Source: Enoplolaimus lenunculus (lineage: Eukaryota; Nematoda; Enoplea; Enoplida; Thoracostomopsidae). Taken from it: a stretch of 64,000 nucleotides of DNA. The notes beneath the pieces were generated by a model that was not told the origin of the DNA, did no database searches, and saw nothing but the letters and a program-made list of their open reading frames with translations. The position numbers and the translations under genes were made by a program. Every line of letters starts with the position of its first letter. The first letter of the stretch is position 1. Where the stretch lies: assembly GCA_030248215.1 (NCBI GenBank), contig JASANG010003720.1, positions 186,001-250,000 on the forward strand, read 5' to 3'. Positions 24,401-36,400 of the stretch are shown here, one piece after another.

Positions 24401-27400
24401 CCAAATATAATCTAGAATCTAAACCTACTGTTTTATAAACCCACCAAAAACCTGGACACCGCTTAAAGTAACATGGGCGATTCCAACAAACACTACGACG
24501 CATGTAAAATGCGATGGTGAAATTTGAACTATGCTCATGGCTTGCTCAACATACTAAGAGAGCCTAAAAACTTTTCTCTGCGCGGAAATTTGCTATGACT
24601 TGCAAGCGTGATTGAAACTTTTCTACCGGATGCAACAGTTTTCTAGAAGGTTATGAGTGCTCCCACGGCCGTATCTGGCCACTTGTTTGAACTGGGACCT
24701 TCCCACTTTTTGACACGGTTAAAAGTTTAACAAAGCCTTCAGAGTCTGGGTTGCGGTATAATTGACGTCTGGCGCCGTTCATCACCCGTACGACGCCGTT
24801 CGTCATCGTCCGTCACCATACGTTATCGTACGTGAGTTATTTGCGTACGATACCACACGGTGATGAACGGCGCCGCACGATGACGGACGACGCCGCACGA
24901 TGACGGACGACGCCGCACGATGACGGACGACGCCGCACGATGACGGACGACGCCGCACGATGACGGACGACGCCGCACGATGACGGACGACGCCGCACGA
25001 TGACGGACACCCGCACACCCACCCCCCCCCACCCCCCCCGCACGATGACGGACGACGCCGCACGATGACGGACGACGCCGCACGATGACGGACGACGCCG
25101 CACGATGACGGACGACGCCGCACGATGACTGACGGCGGATGACGGACGGTGCCGCACATCAAAAAAAGTATAGCGCAACCCTTATAGTGATTCAGCCTAT
25201 CATCGGCGTCCGCCCTACCTGAATATAACTTCAGATTTGTATACTACAAAAAATTTGGTTGTATGTTCAGTTGTACGTGAAATAAATGTAAGAAATGCGT
25301 AGTTTATTTAATTGGAAACTTTCGCCATTTTATTTCAACTTTGCATTTATTTAATATTTGTTGATTTGAGTTGTTTTTACGGTTTTCCGTTACGTTTGCA
25401 TTTATTTAAACGTACGTGTTCGTTCGTCCTAAAACCCAAAGTTGACCTAAAATATGAATCGATTACTCTGAGTTGTCTACAAAACACAATACTGGTTGTG
25501 GTAAAAGTTTGCCAAATTTTGCGTAGCAAAATGTGTGATTGTATAACGCAAACATTTTGCATGCGTTTATTTATGAACACAACCGCACTAGTGACACCCA
25601 TTATGCAGTGGTTAGGGTTTGCAGAAACGAACGAAAATTGCCAAGATTGCTAGAATCGAGAATGTAATGCAAAATTTGAAACGATGGCCCGTGTAAAGAT
25701 CAGCGGCGGAACATTTTTCTGTGGGACTGCAATAGTGTAAGCTTAAGCTTTGGACTAATTTTTTGGCTTGGCTCACGCTTAGGCTTAGGCTTAAGAATAT
25801 GCTCATTCTTACTCTTAGGCTTAGGAATATGCTCATTCTTACTCTTAGGCTTAGGAATGTGCTCATTCTTACTCTTAGGCTTAGGAATATGCTCATTCTT
25901 ACTCTTAGGCTTAGGAATATGCTCATTCTTACTCTTAGGCTTAGGAATATGCTCATTCTTACTCTTAGGCTTAGGAATATGCTCATTTATATTTTTACGC
26001 TTAGGCTTAGAGTTAGGCTTAGGCATAGGAATATGCTCATTCTTATTCTTACGCTTCGGTTTAGGCTTAGGCTTAGGCTTAGGAATATGTTTCTAATACT
26101 GTTCTGCCCCTGTTCGTTACGTTGGCCGAAACGATTATGATCGTTACTGAAATCAGCAAAATATATTTCAACAATACCGCCTGAAAATATTAAGGGTAAT
26201 TAATTTAAAAAAGATTAACCTCATATTAGATCAATCAAAAGTAATCGAACGATACTTGAAACGTCAACGACAAAAGCGAGAACGGGCGGCATCTGACAAA
26301 AAAGATGGAACGGACCCGGAAGTTGATGAAGGTCTTTACTCACTGCCGTGTTTGTTTTTTGATTGCGGCAAATGTCAGCTTTCACAGTGTGCTTCTTGGA
26401 TTAACGGCCATTGTTCTCAATTTCTCTGCATTTTTTCAATGGTCGCTTCTTTACGTACCGGAACGCTATCTTTCCTATTTTTTTATCCGAATGTTGTTTC
26501 AGCAAACGGTTCCACATTTTGAACCTGTGGGTTGTTTAATCTTGGTTTTCCAGCCGCTTAAACTTGAAAATTTACTCTACTGACAAGCTTAAATATAAAT
26601 GTTTACATGTTTAAACTTTAACGCACAATTAAATATGGCAATGAAATGTCAGTAACATAGAAGGTAGTATATCCGCTGTAAATTGCAATAATTTGATTAA
26701 ACAACTCAGTAGCTCACTCTGACTTGAATGAATCCAGGTGAGTCGCTTTAACTCGTAATGAGTTGAATCAATTTGGTATTCTAAGTTCAGATACTCCTAA
26801 CTCAGCGCAAGTAGATTCAACTCCTTCTGAATTAAAATCAACTCACTGGAATTTACAGTGCGAGCAGTGACGGATAAAAATGGATGCCAGTGATACCGTG
26901 GCCTCAGAGATCGCGTTTCCACTATGATCTTGCTGGGTGCTTAAAAGTATTTCATAAAAATCATATTTTGAGCCACGTTTTTCCTCAATTTCAAATCCCG
27001 CAACACACTTTAACATCGATTCCTGGTTATGTCATAATTCGTCCTTAAACATAACCTAATAAGATATAATCCGGAGCCACACTTTCACTGCGTAATCAGA
27101 TAGGAAAAATTGTATTACGGAAGGTTATAACGACGTGTTAAAGTTGGTTCAAGAGTTGAGCGTTCATAGCGAGCTAGCAACAGGTTTTGGCAATTGTTAT
27201 GCGGTAAACAGGTTGTGGGTTCGGGCAATTGCTATGCTGTAAACAGGTTCGGGCAAATTACTCTGCTGTACTGGAATTTCTGTATAAGACGTTTCAGAAC
27301 ATTTAAGAATTGCACATTTTTAGGTTCGCTAATGCAAGTCGTTAGCTAATTTGTCATTTCTCAAAAACTAACCCTCATATCAGTCACATTCCTATGACAG

Positions 27401-30400
27401 CAATCGGTTGTAAACACAAACAGTCTCCGATACCATATTGACGACTTCTGTGCCAATTTTGCGGGGACAGAAAGGTTTCGGTGGCAATCAGATAATTGAA
27501 GTTTAGGAAAATACTTGATGACCGCTCTATGAATGTTCTTGCCTTCTAAATTAACAACTCCTGATTGTTAGGCAGCCGAGTTGTTTTTCGGGTTACTGTG
27601 ATGACGTCACTTTGAATGGGTTATATATTCATGTAGTCAAAGTTGGAGCCGGTCCGGTTTTTTAAGGTCTGGGCCTGGCCCATCTCACCTTGGGCTCGTG
27701 TCCGGCCCACATGGGGCCCCGGGCCCGCAGATTTTATATTTTTTGGAGCACAAAACAAAACATCAAACAAACGGTATTGTGGTACGTTCCCATGCAAAAC
27801 GTCCCACCGAATAGCAGGAAAACCATTTTAGACCAATGTCCAGTGTTTGTTGCGTGTGTCTGTCGTGTGTGTACTGAGTGGCGGTTCTGGTCGAGACCTC
27901 AGACATAAAGTGATAAAAATTAACAATAACAATTTCGAATGGATTGAGTTTACGAACAAACTGTGATTTGTCACCACTAGCGGATCCGGAGGGGGGCAGG
28001 GGTCGTACACTCCCATTAGAAATTTTTTTATAATAAAATGGTAAGGTCTTTCCTTACAATTTTCCTTATCAGAAAGTTTTTTGGTGATAAAATGATAAGG
28101 TTTCTACGTTACAATGTTTGCGTTTCATAACATTTGCCACCCCGCCCCCCCCGTCAGACATTCCTGGATACGCCGCTGGTTGATTTACACGTTGGCTTGG
28201 CCCGGGCCGGTTCCAACCACGCATGCACTAAAATCAGCGAAACACACATAGGCTCTGCGCGAATTTAAGCAGAAATACGAGAATATTCTAATCATTGGAG
28301 CTCAAGTCAAGCTATAGTCGACATTTTTTTCGTCTGATAAATAAATTTTGCCGGATTTCAGAAAAACATCGTTTTGGATTGTCTCAAAAAGGTAGGCCAT
28401 TTTTATTTTTTTTCTGCTGCTTTCAATTAGATAAATATTGGGCTGTAGCTACCGAATGGTTCAACCAAATGCTTTTCCTCATGCTCGTGCTTTTATGGTA
28501 CAGGTGCGCCAATGCTAAACTTGTTTTCATCGTGGAACCGTAGCCAGTGTGGGGTTAGGTTGGGGGTCGGCAGCCTTCAGCACGTCTAGAAAAAATTTGG
28601 AGATCATTTAGGAACGTTTTAATATCTCTTGTGAATCATCTAAAATCTTTGTATGAACCAACCTAAAATTTTCTAAACGGCCATAGCAAGGCAAGCTGGC
28701 TACGGGTCTGTATCAACACTGTTTCATACAAGGGTTTTTGTCAAATCTTGAGCAATAGGGTCAGTCGACTACGATAACAGGATAATTCTTCAAGACTGAA
28801 ATTAATGGTACTGCAATTTCTGGTCGTTTTACGATGAGTCGAATTTGACTCTGGCGGCGTCGAATTTCGGGTCAGTTTGTGTAGCCTGGAAAAGCCTATT
28901 TCGGAGAAAGTCAATTTTACTCACCATTTTTTGCAGTGTACCAATCTTTAGGAACGGTTGCTAGGGCGGCTGAAGTCTAAATACATTGGCACTGCTAAAT
29001 AATATGTTTCAGCCCTGCTATACCCGGAGTTGTTAGTAAGAGATGGCAAGAAGAATTTTAAAACCGCAGAAAAATTGTCTGTAACATAAAATTCGACGCT
29101 GTTGCAAAATTTTTGGTCTTGGAAGGGCGTAGATGTCATCAGTGAAACGCCTGCCATAAAATCCTTCCGTTGTTGCGGCCCTGAACGGTTCTCGATTGAC
29201 GTCATCGGAGACTTTTCTATGCGTCATTGTGAATAATGACATCATACCTTGACAAAATATAAAGTCACATTATTGGTGCAAAATTAATTAATACAAAATA
29301 AAAATATTTCCAATTCATCTGAAATTGAATTTCAATTTGAAATTCGATGTCAGGACTTTCAGATGATGGATAGCGTTTGCAACCACAGTCACTTGTTTAA
29401 TTTAACTTAGACTGTTAACTTTTGTTTGAGGATTCAGTATACACAATGCCACAATAAATTGACATAAAAGCTTATAAACACTGAAAATAGTATTTCGTTT
29501 GCTGTTGTTGTGTGTGTTTTTTCTTTTGCGCAATTTTCCCGTTTACGCTTCAGTTTGCAGTATCGCATGTTTTATGTTAATTGAAACCTATAATTTTATA
29601 TATAAAGCCCTATTCACACGTGCAAGTTTTGCTGCGAGAGCAAGCAGCTGCAAATTGCACGCAGAACTTACATTTTTCATCAGCAATGAGAAAGCGGCTG
29701 CAATCAATTCAGTGAACTTGCATGACTGTTCATCCATGTGAACTAAATTTCTAGCTTTGATTTTTAATGAATTATTTTCAGATGTATGTTTTTCGAACGG
29801 GATTTTGGACAAAACTTGCAAGTGCAAGTTGCAGTACAAGTTCTCGCTGCAAAGACTTGCATGTGTGATTAGGGCGTTAAAGTGAAGCCTAAGCCAATGT
29901 CTTCATTTCAATATGTGCTCAAGTGGCGGGCCCGTAGTCGAGGACGGGCAGGGGAACACAGCCTCCTTTTGAAAATTTTTTGCCCCCCTTAGAAAATTTT
30001 CAACCTTGTTTGTAAGTCATTGAAAACCCTTGTATGCCCGTCCTTAAATTTTTTTTAGTTCCCTCTGGTAAGGTGAGCTGGCTACGGTCCTGTATGATTT
30101 GGCTCTTAATAGTTGTATGAGTCACATTGGTTGAAAATGAGTGAGGCCACGTGTCCACCTGGGTGTATAGTGGAACTGAAGGACATGGATACTGTATAAT
30201 CAGATGTTTTGTTATCAGTATATAATATACATCTCTTGTAGACTTCTTACTCCCTACATTCTTAAGCTTAAACTCATGCTTAGGTTTAGAAAACCCAAGC
30301 CTAAGCCTCAATGCTTTGCCGAAATGTTTACATAAGCTTATGCCTGAGCCTAAGGCTTGACGTTAAATGTGACGGTCAGGTATACAAGAGCGAATAAGGA

Positions 30401-33400
30401 TATGCCAAACATTTATTTGCAACGTGCCTTTACACGCATATATAAATGTTCAGTTTCTAATCCAGTGTCAAGATATTTTAAACGCTGTGGCCAATGTTAC
30501 TTTTAGGGGCGTAACAGTTGAGTAAGCGTATTCCTAAGCCTAAACCTACGCCTAAGCGTGCGAAAAATGAGTTCCTAAGCCCAAGCTTAAGCGTGAGCCT
30601 AAGCAAAAAATGTAATCAAGAATCTAAACCTACTCTTTTATAGACCCACGAGAAACCTGGACGCCCGCCCCTTAAAGTAACATGGGCCAATATTGTCATG
30701 AAATTATCGTTTAGAAGTTATTCTTGCTCAAGTAACTGATTTGCAGTGTTTCAGCATGCCTAATATGTACGATTTACTGACTAATTTGTTTCAGTTATCC
30801 CAGTCCGAAATCAACTGTAACCTTTGAAATCTATCAATTTACTAACGTGAGTGCGTGCGCGTGTGTGTGTGACTGCATAGTTAACTAGATTTTAAGCCGA
30901 CAAACGAGTCTATTAATTTTCGATGCTGTGAATAAAAACTATAAGTAAACAATAAAAAACGCAGGGAATATGCTTACAATTGAAAAATTGTCTTTTATTA
31001 ACAGATAAACATGAAATAATTAAAACAAACAATATTTGAGGTAAGTGACTTTTGGGACAGTTGATTATACCAAGAGTAGATAATCGCTATTTAATAAGAG
31101 TATTAAACTGGGTAAATTCTGTGTAGAAAAAAATATACTCGGCACGCGTTGCGTTTTTGGCTTACCCCCCTTAATTTAGAGGGGGTGCAACCTTTGCGAA
31201 CCATGACACTTTATGTAACCGCCAACAAAAATTGTTCCGCTTATAGTTTAATTTAGGGTTATTGCATGTGACAACGACCCCCCTCTAAATAAGGTGGGAG
31301 GGTCGACCAAAAACGCAACACCATGCGGAACCGCAAAAGTGGTACACTCTTGTATTCTGCGCTCTTATATTATGCACTCGATTATGCCAAGAGTGGATGA
31401 TCACTCTTTATAACAAGAGTGTACAACTGGATACATTCTGTGTGTTAAAGAATGTACCCGGCACGCGTTGCGTTTTTGGCCTACCCCTCTTGTTTAGGGG
31501 GTCTGAATGCAGTTTTATATTGTTGTAATGCTAGGAGCAAATTGTAACCCCCTTGTTTAAGAGGGGCTACGTGTACTGAAGCATACATTATTGTTGGTCT
31601 CTTGCTTAAACCCCCTGATTGAGGGGAGGGGTCGAACAAAAATGCAACGCGTGCTGGTACATTCAGTACCATGCACAGCCCAAGCAGTTGCACACTCTTC
31701 TGCAAGGTGGGCATCATCCACTCTTGGTTATGCCAAACGCGATACATTAGAAGCGAAACCATTAATTAATTTGCCACACTCACTAATTTGCTTAAATTTT
31801 AATCAAAATCAACGTTTTTTAATACCTTAACCTCTGAAACTGGCCGCTATGGTCAGTGTTGAAGTTTTCCTAAATATTATTATTACATTCATGAAACGAA
31901 CACAAATAAGCTCTGAATTTTGGAACAAGTCTGTAAAATATTAAATAAAATGCCATATTTATTTTAAATCGTTCTCATAGATTTTAAATTTTTTAGAAGA
32001 CAAAAATGAAGACCGTGAGAAAACTGAAGAAGAGAAAATCGCAGAAATGGGTCGACCACGCATAGGCGATATTGATCGGATCGAAGTTCACATCAAAGAA
32101 AGTCAAGAATTTAAGGTGCCGTTGTACTCTGTAATAAGATTAGTAGTACCATTAATTTTAGGCCCATAAAATCAGCATTTTACTAGAAGAATGAAGTTGA
32201 TTAATAACCATATTTATAAGCGGTGATAAAAATTTTGGTCAATGAAAGAACACGAGCGGAACAGTATTATAAGCTTATTCCTAAGCCTAAACCTAAGCCT
32301 AAGCCAAAGTGTAAGCCTAAGCGTAAGAATGAGTTTTATTCGTAAGCCTAAGCCAAGCAAAAAATTAGTCTAAAGCTTAAGCTTACTCTATTGCAGTCCT
32401 CAGAAAAACGTTCCGCCCCTGGTGTTTACATGAGCCAAAATTTCCTTGAGGGGGGCAAAAAATTTTTATGTCAGTGTCGAAATATTGGTCAAAATTGTAT
32501 GCATTGTTTCTGATACAATGAATTGCCAAAATGGTATAGTGCAACTGAACTGATCCATTCGTTCATAAGACTAGATATCTATGTACGACCTAGAAAACTT
32601 TATTCAAGGGCTGATAAGAGGGATATAATCCTTAGAAAATTCTTGAGACACAACGTGAGACACAAGACGAAAACACTGTTAGAGGTTTTAGAATAACTTG
32701 CAAAGGCAAAAAACAATTTGCTAGCTGCAGGAATACTTTAAATAACATTGATTGAATTGCACATCATAACTTCAGTCAACCTTTGACCTGGAGTCAATAT
32801 AAGACTTATGTCATAGCTAATGCAACTGAAATTGCTAAATCTCAGACTGAACTATTAATAATTACACAACTTAAGTACGGATAAATCGTATGTAAGCATT
32901 TCAATGTTGAATTCTACGATTTCCATCAGAAATTTTAAAACAATGGCTTAAGGTTGCTTTAAAGTTAAACTTAGGTAACACATGGACTATAGAGACATGA
33001 TTTGAGTCGACCCTTAGAGTTACGTCAGCCTTAGAAAAATATTCGGTTGCTTCTAAAAAAATTTCAACCCTTTAAATTCAGGGTGTCGTTGACAAAATGA
33101 TAAAAACTGCAAATGTGTCACTTGTACTTGGGACCTCATCGTGGCGTGAACAATTCATTGATGCTCTTAACGTCAGTGCAGGTATGTCGATCGCTGTATA
33201 GGCTTAGGCTTAGGAATATGCTTATAATACTGTTCCGCCACTGTTCGTTACATTGGCTATGGTATTCAACCGGTCAACCTTAGTAGGCTTTTACAAAATC
33301 GTCACTTTGTTTTAAATTGTAAAATTTTGAATGCATTCTGATACATAAAACGAATTTAAAACTTCAATTGCGTTATATTTCTAAAACAATACAATTTTAA

Positions 33401-36400
33401 GTCAATACCTGGTAGCAATTGTTCTAATTAAAATGTTGTTTATAGCAGTACAAAACGCGTTTCCAGTCGCTGATATTTGAATCGTTCGGGGTTCAAATCT
33501 TTATTGAAAGGCCAACAAACTGTCGTTGATAATTGTTGCTTTTGACGGAGTTTGAAACACAAAATATACCAAACATTAATTAATAATTAAAACAATGTTA
33601 CGAATTTTGTAAGCAACAGATTGTAAACAAAATATTGTTTGATGCAATTGTTATAACAAAGAATCAGCATGAGCTTGCGAAAAACAAACATCTCGTTGTC
33701 AGTAGGACTTTATTCGTAGATTTTCTGTCAGAGCGATACGTTTTGTAAAAAAAATTACCTTCTTTTAAAATTCTTAGCTTGTGCTTGTCGTGAAACACAA
33801 AAATCAAATGAATGTGGTTAATAATTGTATTAGCACCAGAACTGTTCGAATCTAATTGAAAAGCCAGCTCGCATTATATTACTTGCATACAGTAGCGACG
33901 CGAATAAGAGGGGGGACTGATATTTATTTGGCCTCTCCAGTGGGGACCCCCTTGTTATTCGGTTACGGACTGTTGTTTATTTTTAACCCACCCTCAGCCG
34001 TCCTTCGTGTACTGATATATTCGGTATTGCAACTATCCGTTGAATTAAATGTTTTTTGACTTGCATCAAAAGTTTGACTGATAATGCAAGGTTAATCTTT
34101 AGATTGTTATTTTCAAAACTTAAGTACGCTTTAAGTTTCGAACTCAACTTTATTTGGTCCTGGAGTCATGTATGCGCTACAATTTGGAATAATTAACATT
34201 TTGGACTCTAATTTAGATTCAGGGACTCTATCCGCTTACGGACTCTTATAAGGAAAACGGATTCGAATTGATCAGGACTCAAAATGGGTACCCGCCTCTT
34301 ATTACCCCCTCTTATTCGGGTAAATGCTGTACGGGTCTTTAAAATAGTTTAGACTCAGGGCTAATCGCTGCATAACTGTACATAGCTTTAAGCTTGGTTT
34401 TACGTTACATTTTTATGCAAAACAGTTTTTAGATGCCGAAAATGAAGCTGGTAAGGTCATCTCGTTGATCTGTCGTATAAATTCTTGAGTGTTTTGTTTT
34501 GAATTTGATTTGATTTTATAGCAAAAACGTTTAAACACAAGCGTAGTATAAACCATTGAAACCGTACGTATTCTGTTGATTTTTAGGGTTAACCATCCCT
34601 CTCATATGATCCCTAAACGTTAACACCGGGTTATGTTGATTGCAGAAAACAAAATTTAAACGATGGTTTTTGTACGATACCCCCACAGTTTTCGAAATTT
34701 TTTAAATTTATCTTTTACTTATTCTTAGACTTAGGGGCCCATGTTGCTTTAAGGGGTGCCCAGGTTTCTTGGTTGGTCTATATAAGAATAAGTTTAGATT
34801 CTAGATTACATTTTTGCTTAGGCTTAGGAACACATTTTTGCAACGCTTAGGCTTAGGCTTGAGCTTAGAAATACGCTTAATCTACTGGTACGCCCCTTTT
34901 AAAGTAACATTGGCCGAGTTAGACAAGGCCTGAGCATCCACCCCCATACCCCAGTTTGAAGATGGCCTACCGCAAACGAGGACGCCCACTCTAACAAAAT
35001 TTTAAACAAACAATTTGAAAAAGATTTTGGTCATCTCAGGGGGGTCCCGACCGCGGAATTTTGGGGGTCTCCACCCTAGCCTACTGTGGCACTGGGCTTA
35101 AGCAGAGGCTTAACGGCGAAAGCATGTGAGATTCCGGCTTTCAGTGGTCTCACAAATGGCCATTACCAACTAACAGCTAGAAAGTTCTACAAGTATTAAC
35201 CCCTTCTCACATTGAGTTGCCCATAGGCAACTCAGCGCAGTGCATATACGTTAAACAGTATATATCGCACCGTGTTTAACAATTGCAACACGTTATACAT
35301 TGTACTAAATCACCACAAGACGTGAGAGCCCCCTCGGGCTCGAGCGTCAAGCTGCTATAGCTGAGTGGTGATGGTATACGCCTCCCACTCCAGTCACTGG
35401 AGTTCGAATCCTAGCATAAAAGTAGGTCTCAGGAAAAATAGAAAATATTCATGTGAGAAAGGGTTAAAGGGTGATAATATTGCATGCATGCACTGATTGA
35501 TTCTCGGTTCAATAGCGTAAAGGAAGATATTTTATTAACTTAATCGAAAGTGTTGCAAAATGCATCTTACTGCAGTTGCAAATTTAGCGAAACGGTGTCG
35601 TTTTCAGTCAAAGGATCTTAATGATTAATGATGAACTACGAAACCAGCCAGCAGATTAAAACTTTACACCGGAATGTTTTTTGAGCACAAAACTTCATTT
35701 CACTTGAAAATGAATTCTTCAATTCAAGTTTTCAGTTGCAAGTATGAAGATCACTGGCCAATGTAAAGAACAGTGGCGTACCAGTAGTGAAAGCGTATTC
35801 CCAAGCCTAAGCCTACGCCAAAGCAAAAATAATAATCTAGGTAAAGCTAAAGATTACTGTATTATATTCCCACCGTGTCCGTAGCCAAAGGAGGGTCAGA
35901 CGGGGCTCAGCCTCCCACCCTGGAAAAATTGTGGCTCCGTCTAAAAAGTTTTCAACCTTGTTTGTAACTCATCGAAAACTGTTGAACGCCCCTACTGAAA
36001 ATTGTTTAGCCCCCCCTAGCAAGGTGAGCTGGCTACGAGCCTAAGTCTCACAGAAACACGTTTCGCCTCTGATCTTTACACGGGCCAGATCAGTCACTAT
36101 TTTACAAGCCTTGGAGTCGTATTCGGTGTCAACCAGTTGTATTGGCACTTAAAACCCTTTGTAGCACCTTTTTATTTCGGATGTACGAAAATAATCCGGT
36201 TTTGTTATACAATGATTTGCGTACTCAACATTTTTCTGTTTACTCTTTTATTTGTACCCTAATCAACCGTTGATTTATTTTGTGCGCAAGGTTAATAGTG
36301 CACCTTCTACATCTGAATCTTAGACGTCTGCGCGAGTATTTGAAGCCGGGAAATTGACTCGGATACCCAAACAGCTAATTTATACTAAACGTTTTGCGTA

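Noticed and set aside
24803-25178. Long Arg/Val/Ser-rich frames on the minus strand
   Set aside because: They are a by-product of the 20-bp array; the stops are absent because the unit has none.
25612-26140. Leucine/arginine-rich frames on both strands
   Set aside because: They arise from the TTAGGC hexamers and 30-bp units of a MITE; similar frames appear in many A copies.
26305-26583. Hydrophobic open frame of 92 codons overlapping the NCX cassette exon
   Set aside because: It is in another frame from the cassette, has no family similarity, and its hydrophobic look follows from T-rich sequence.
30795-30846. Possible NCX exon with good acceptor (TTTGTTTCAG) and donor (GTGAGTG), reading YPSPKSTVTFEIYQFTN
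   Set aside because: The peptide resembles the missing Calx-beta strand, but the open frame needs phase 2 in and phase 0 out, which fits neither exon 3/4 (phase 1) nor exon 5 (phase 1 in). In the compatible phases it hits a stop. Transcript data could revive it.
35350-35420. Functional tRNA gene
   Set aside because: Boxes A and B are present, but the anticodon arm and the acceptor pairing are poor, and it lies inside an inverted-repeat element.
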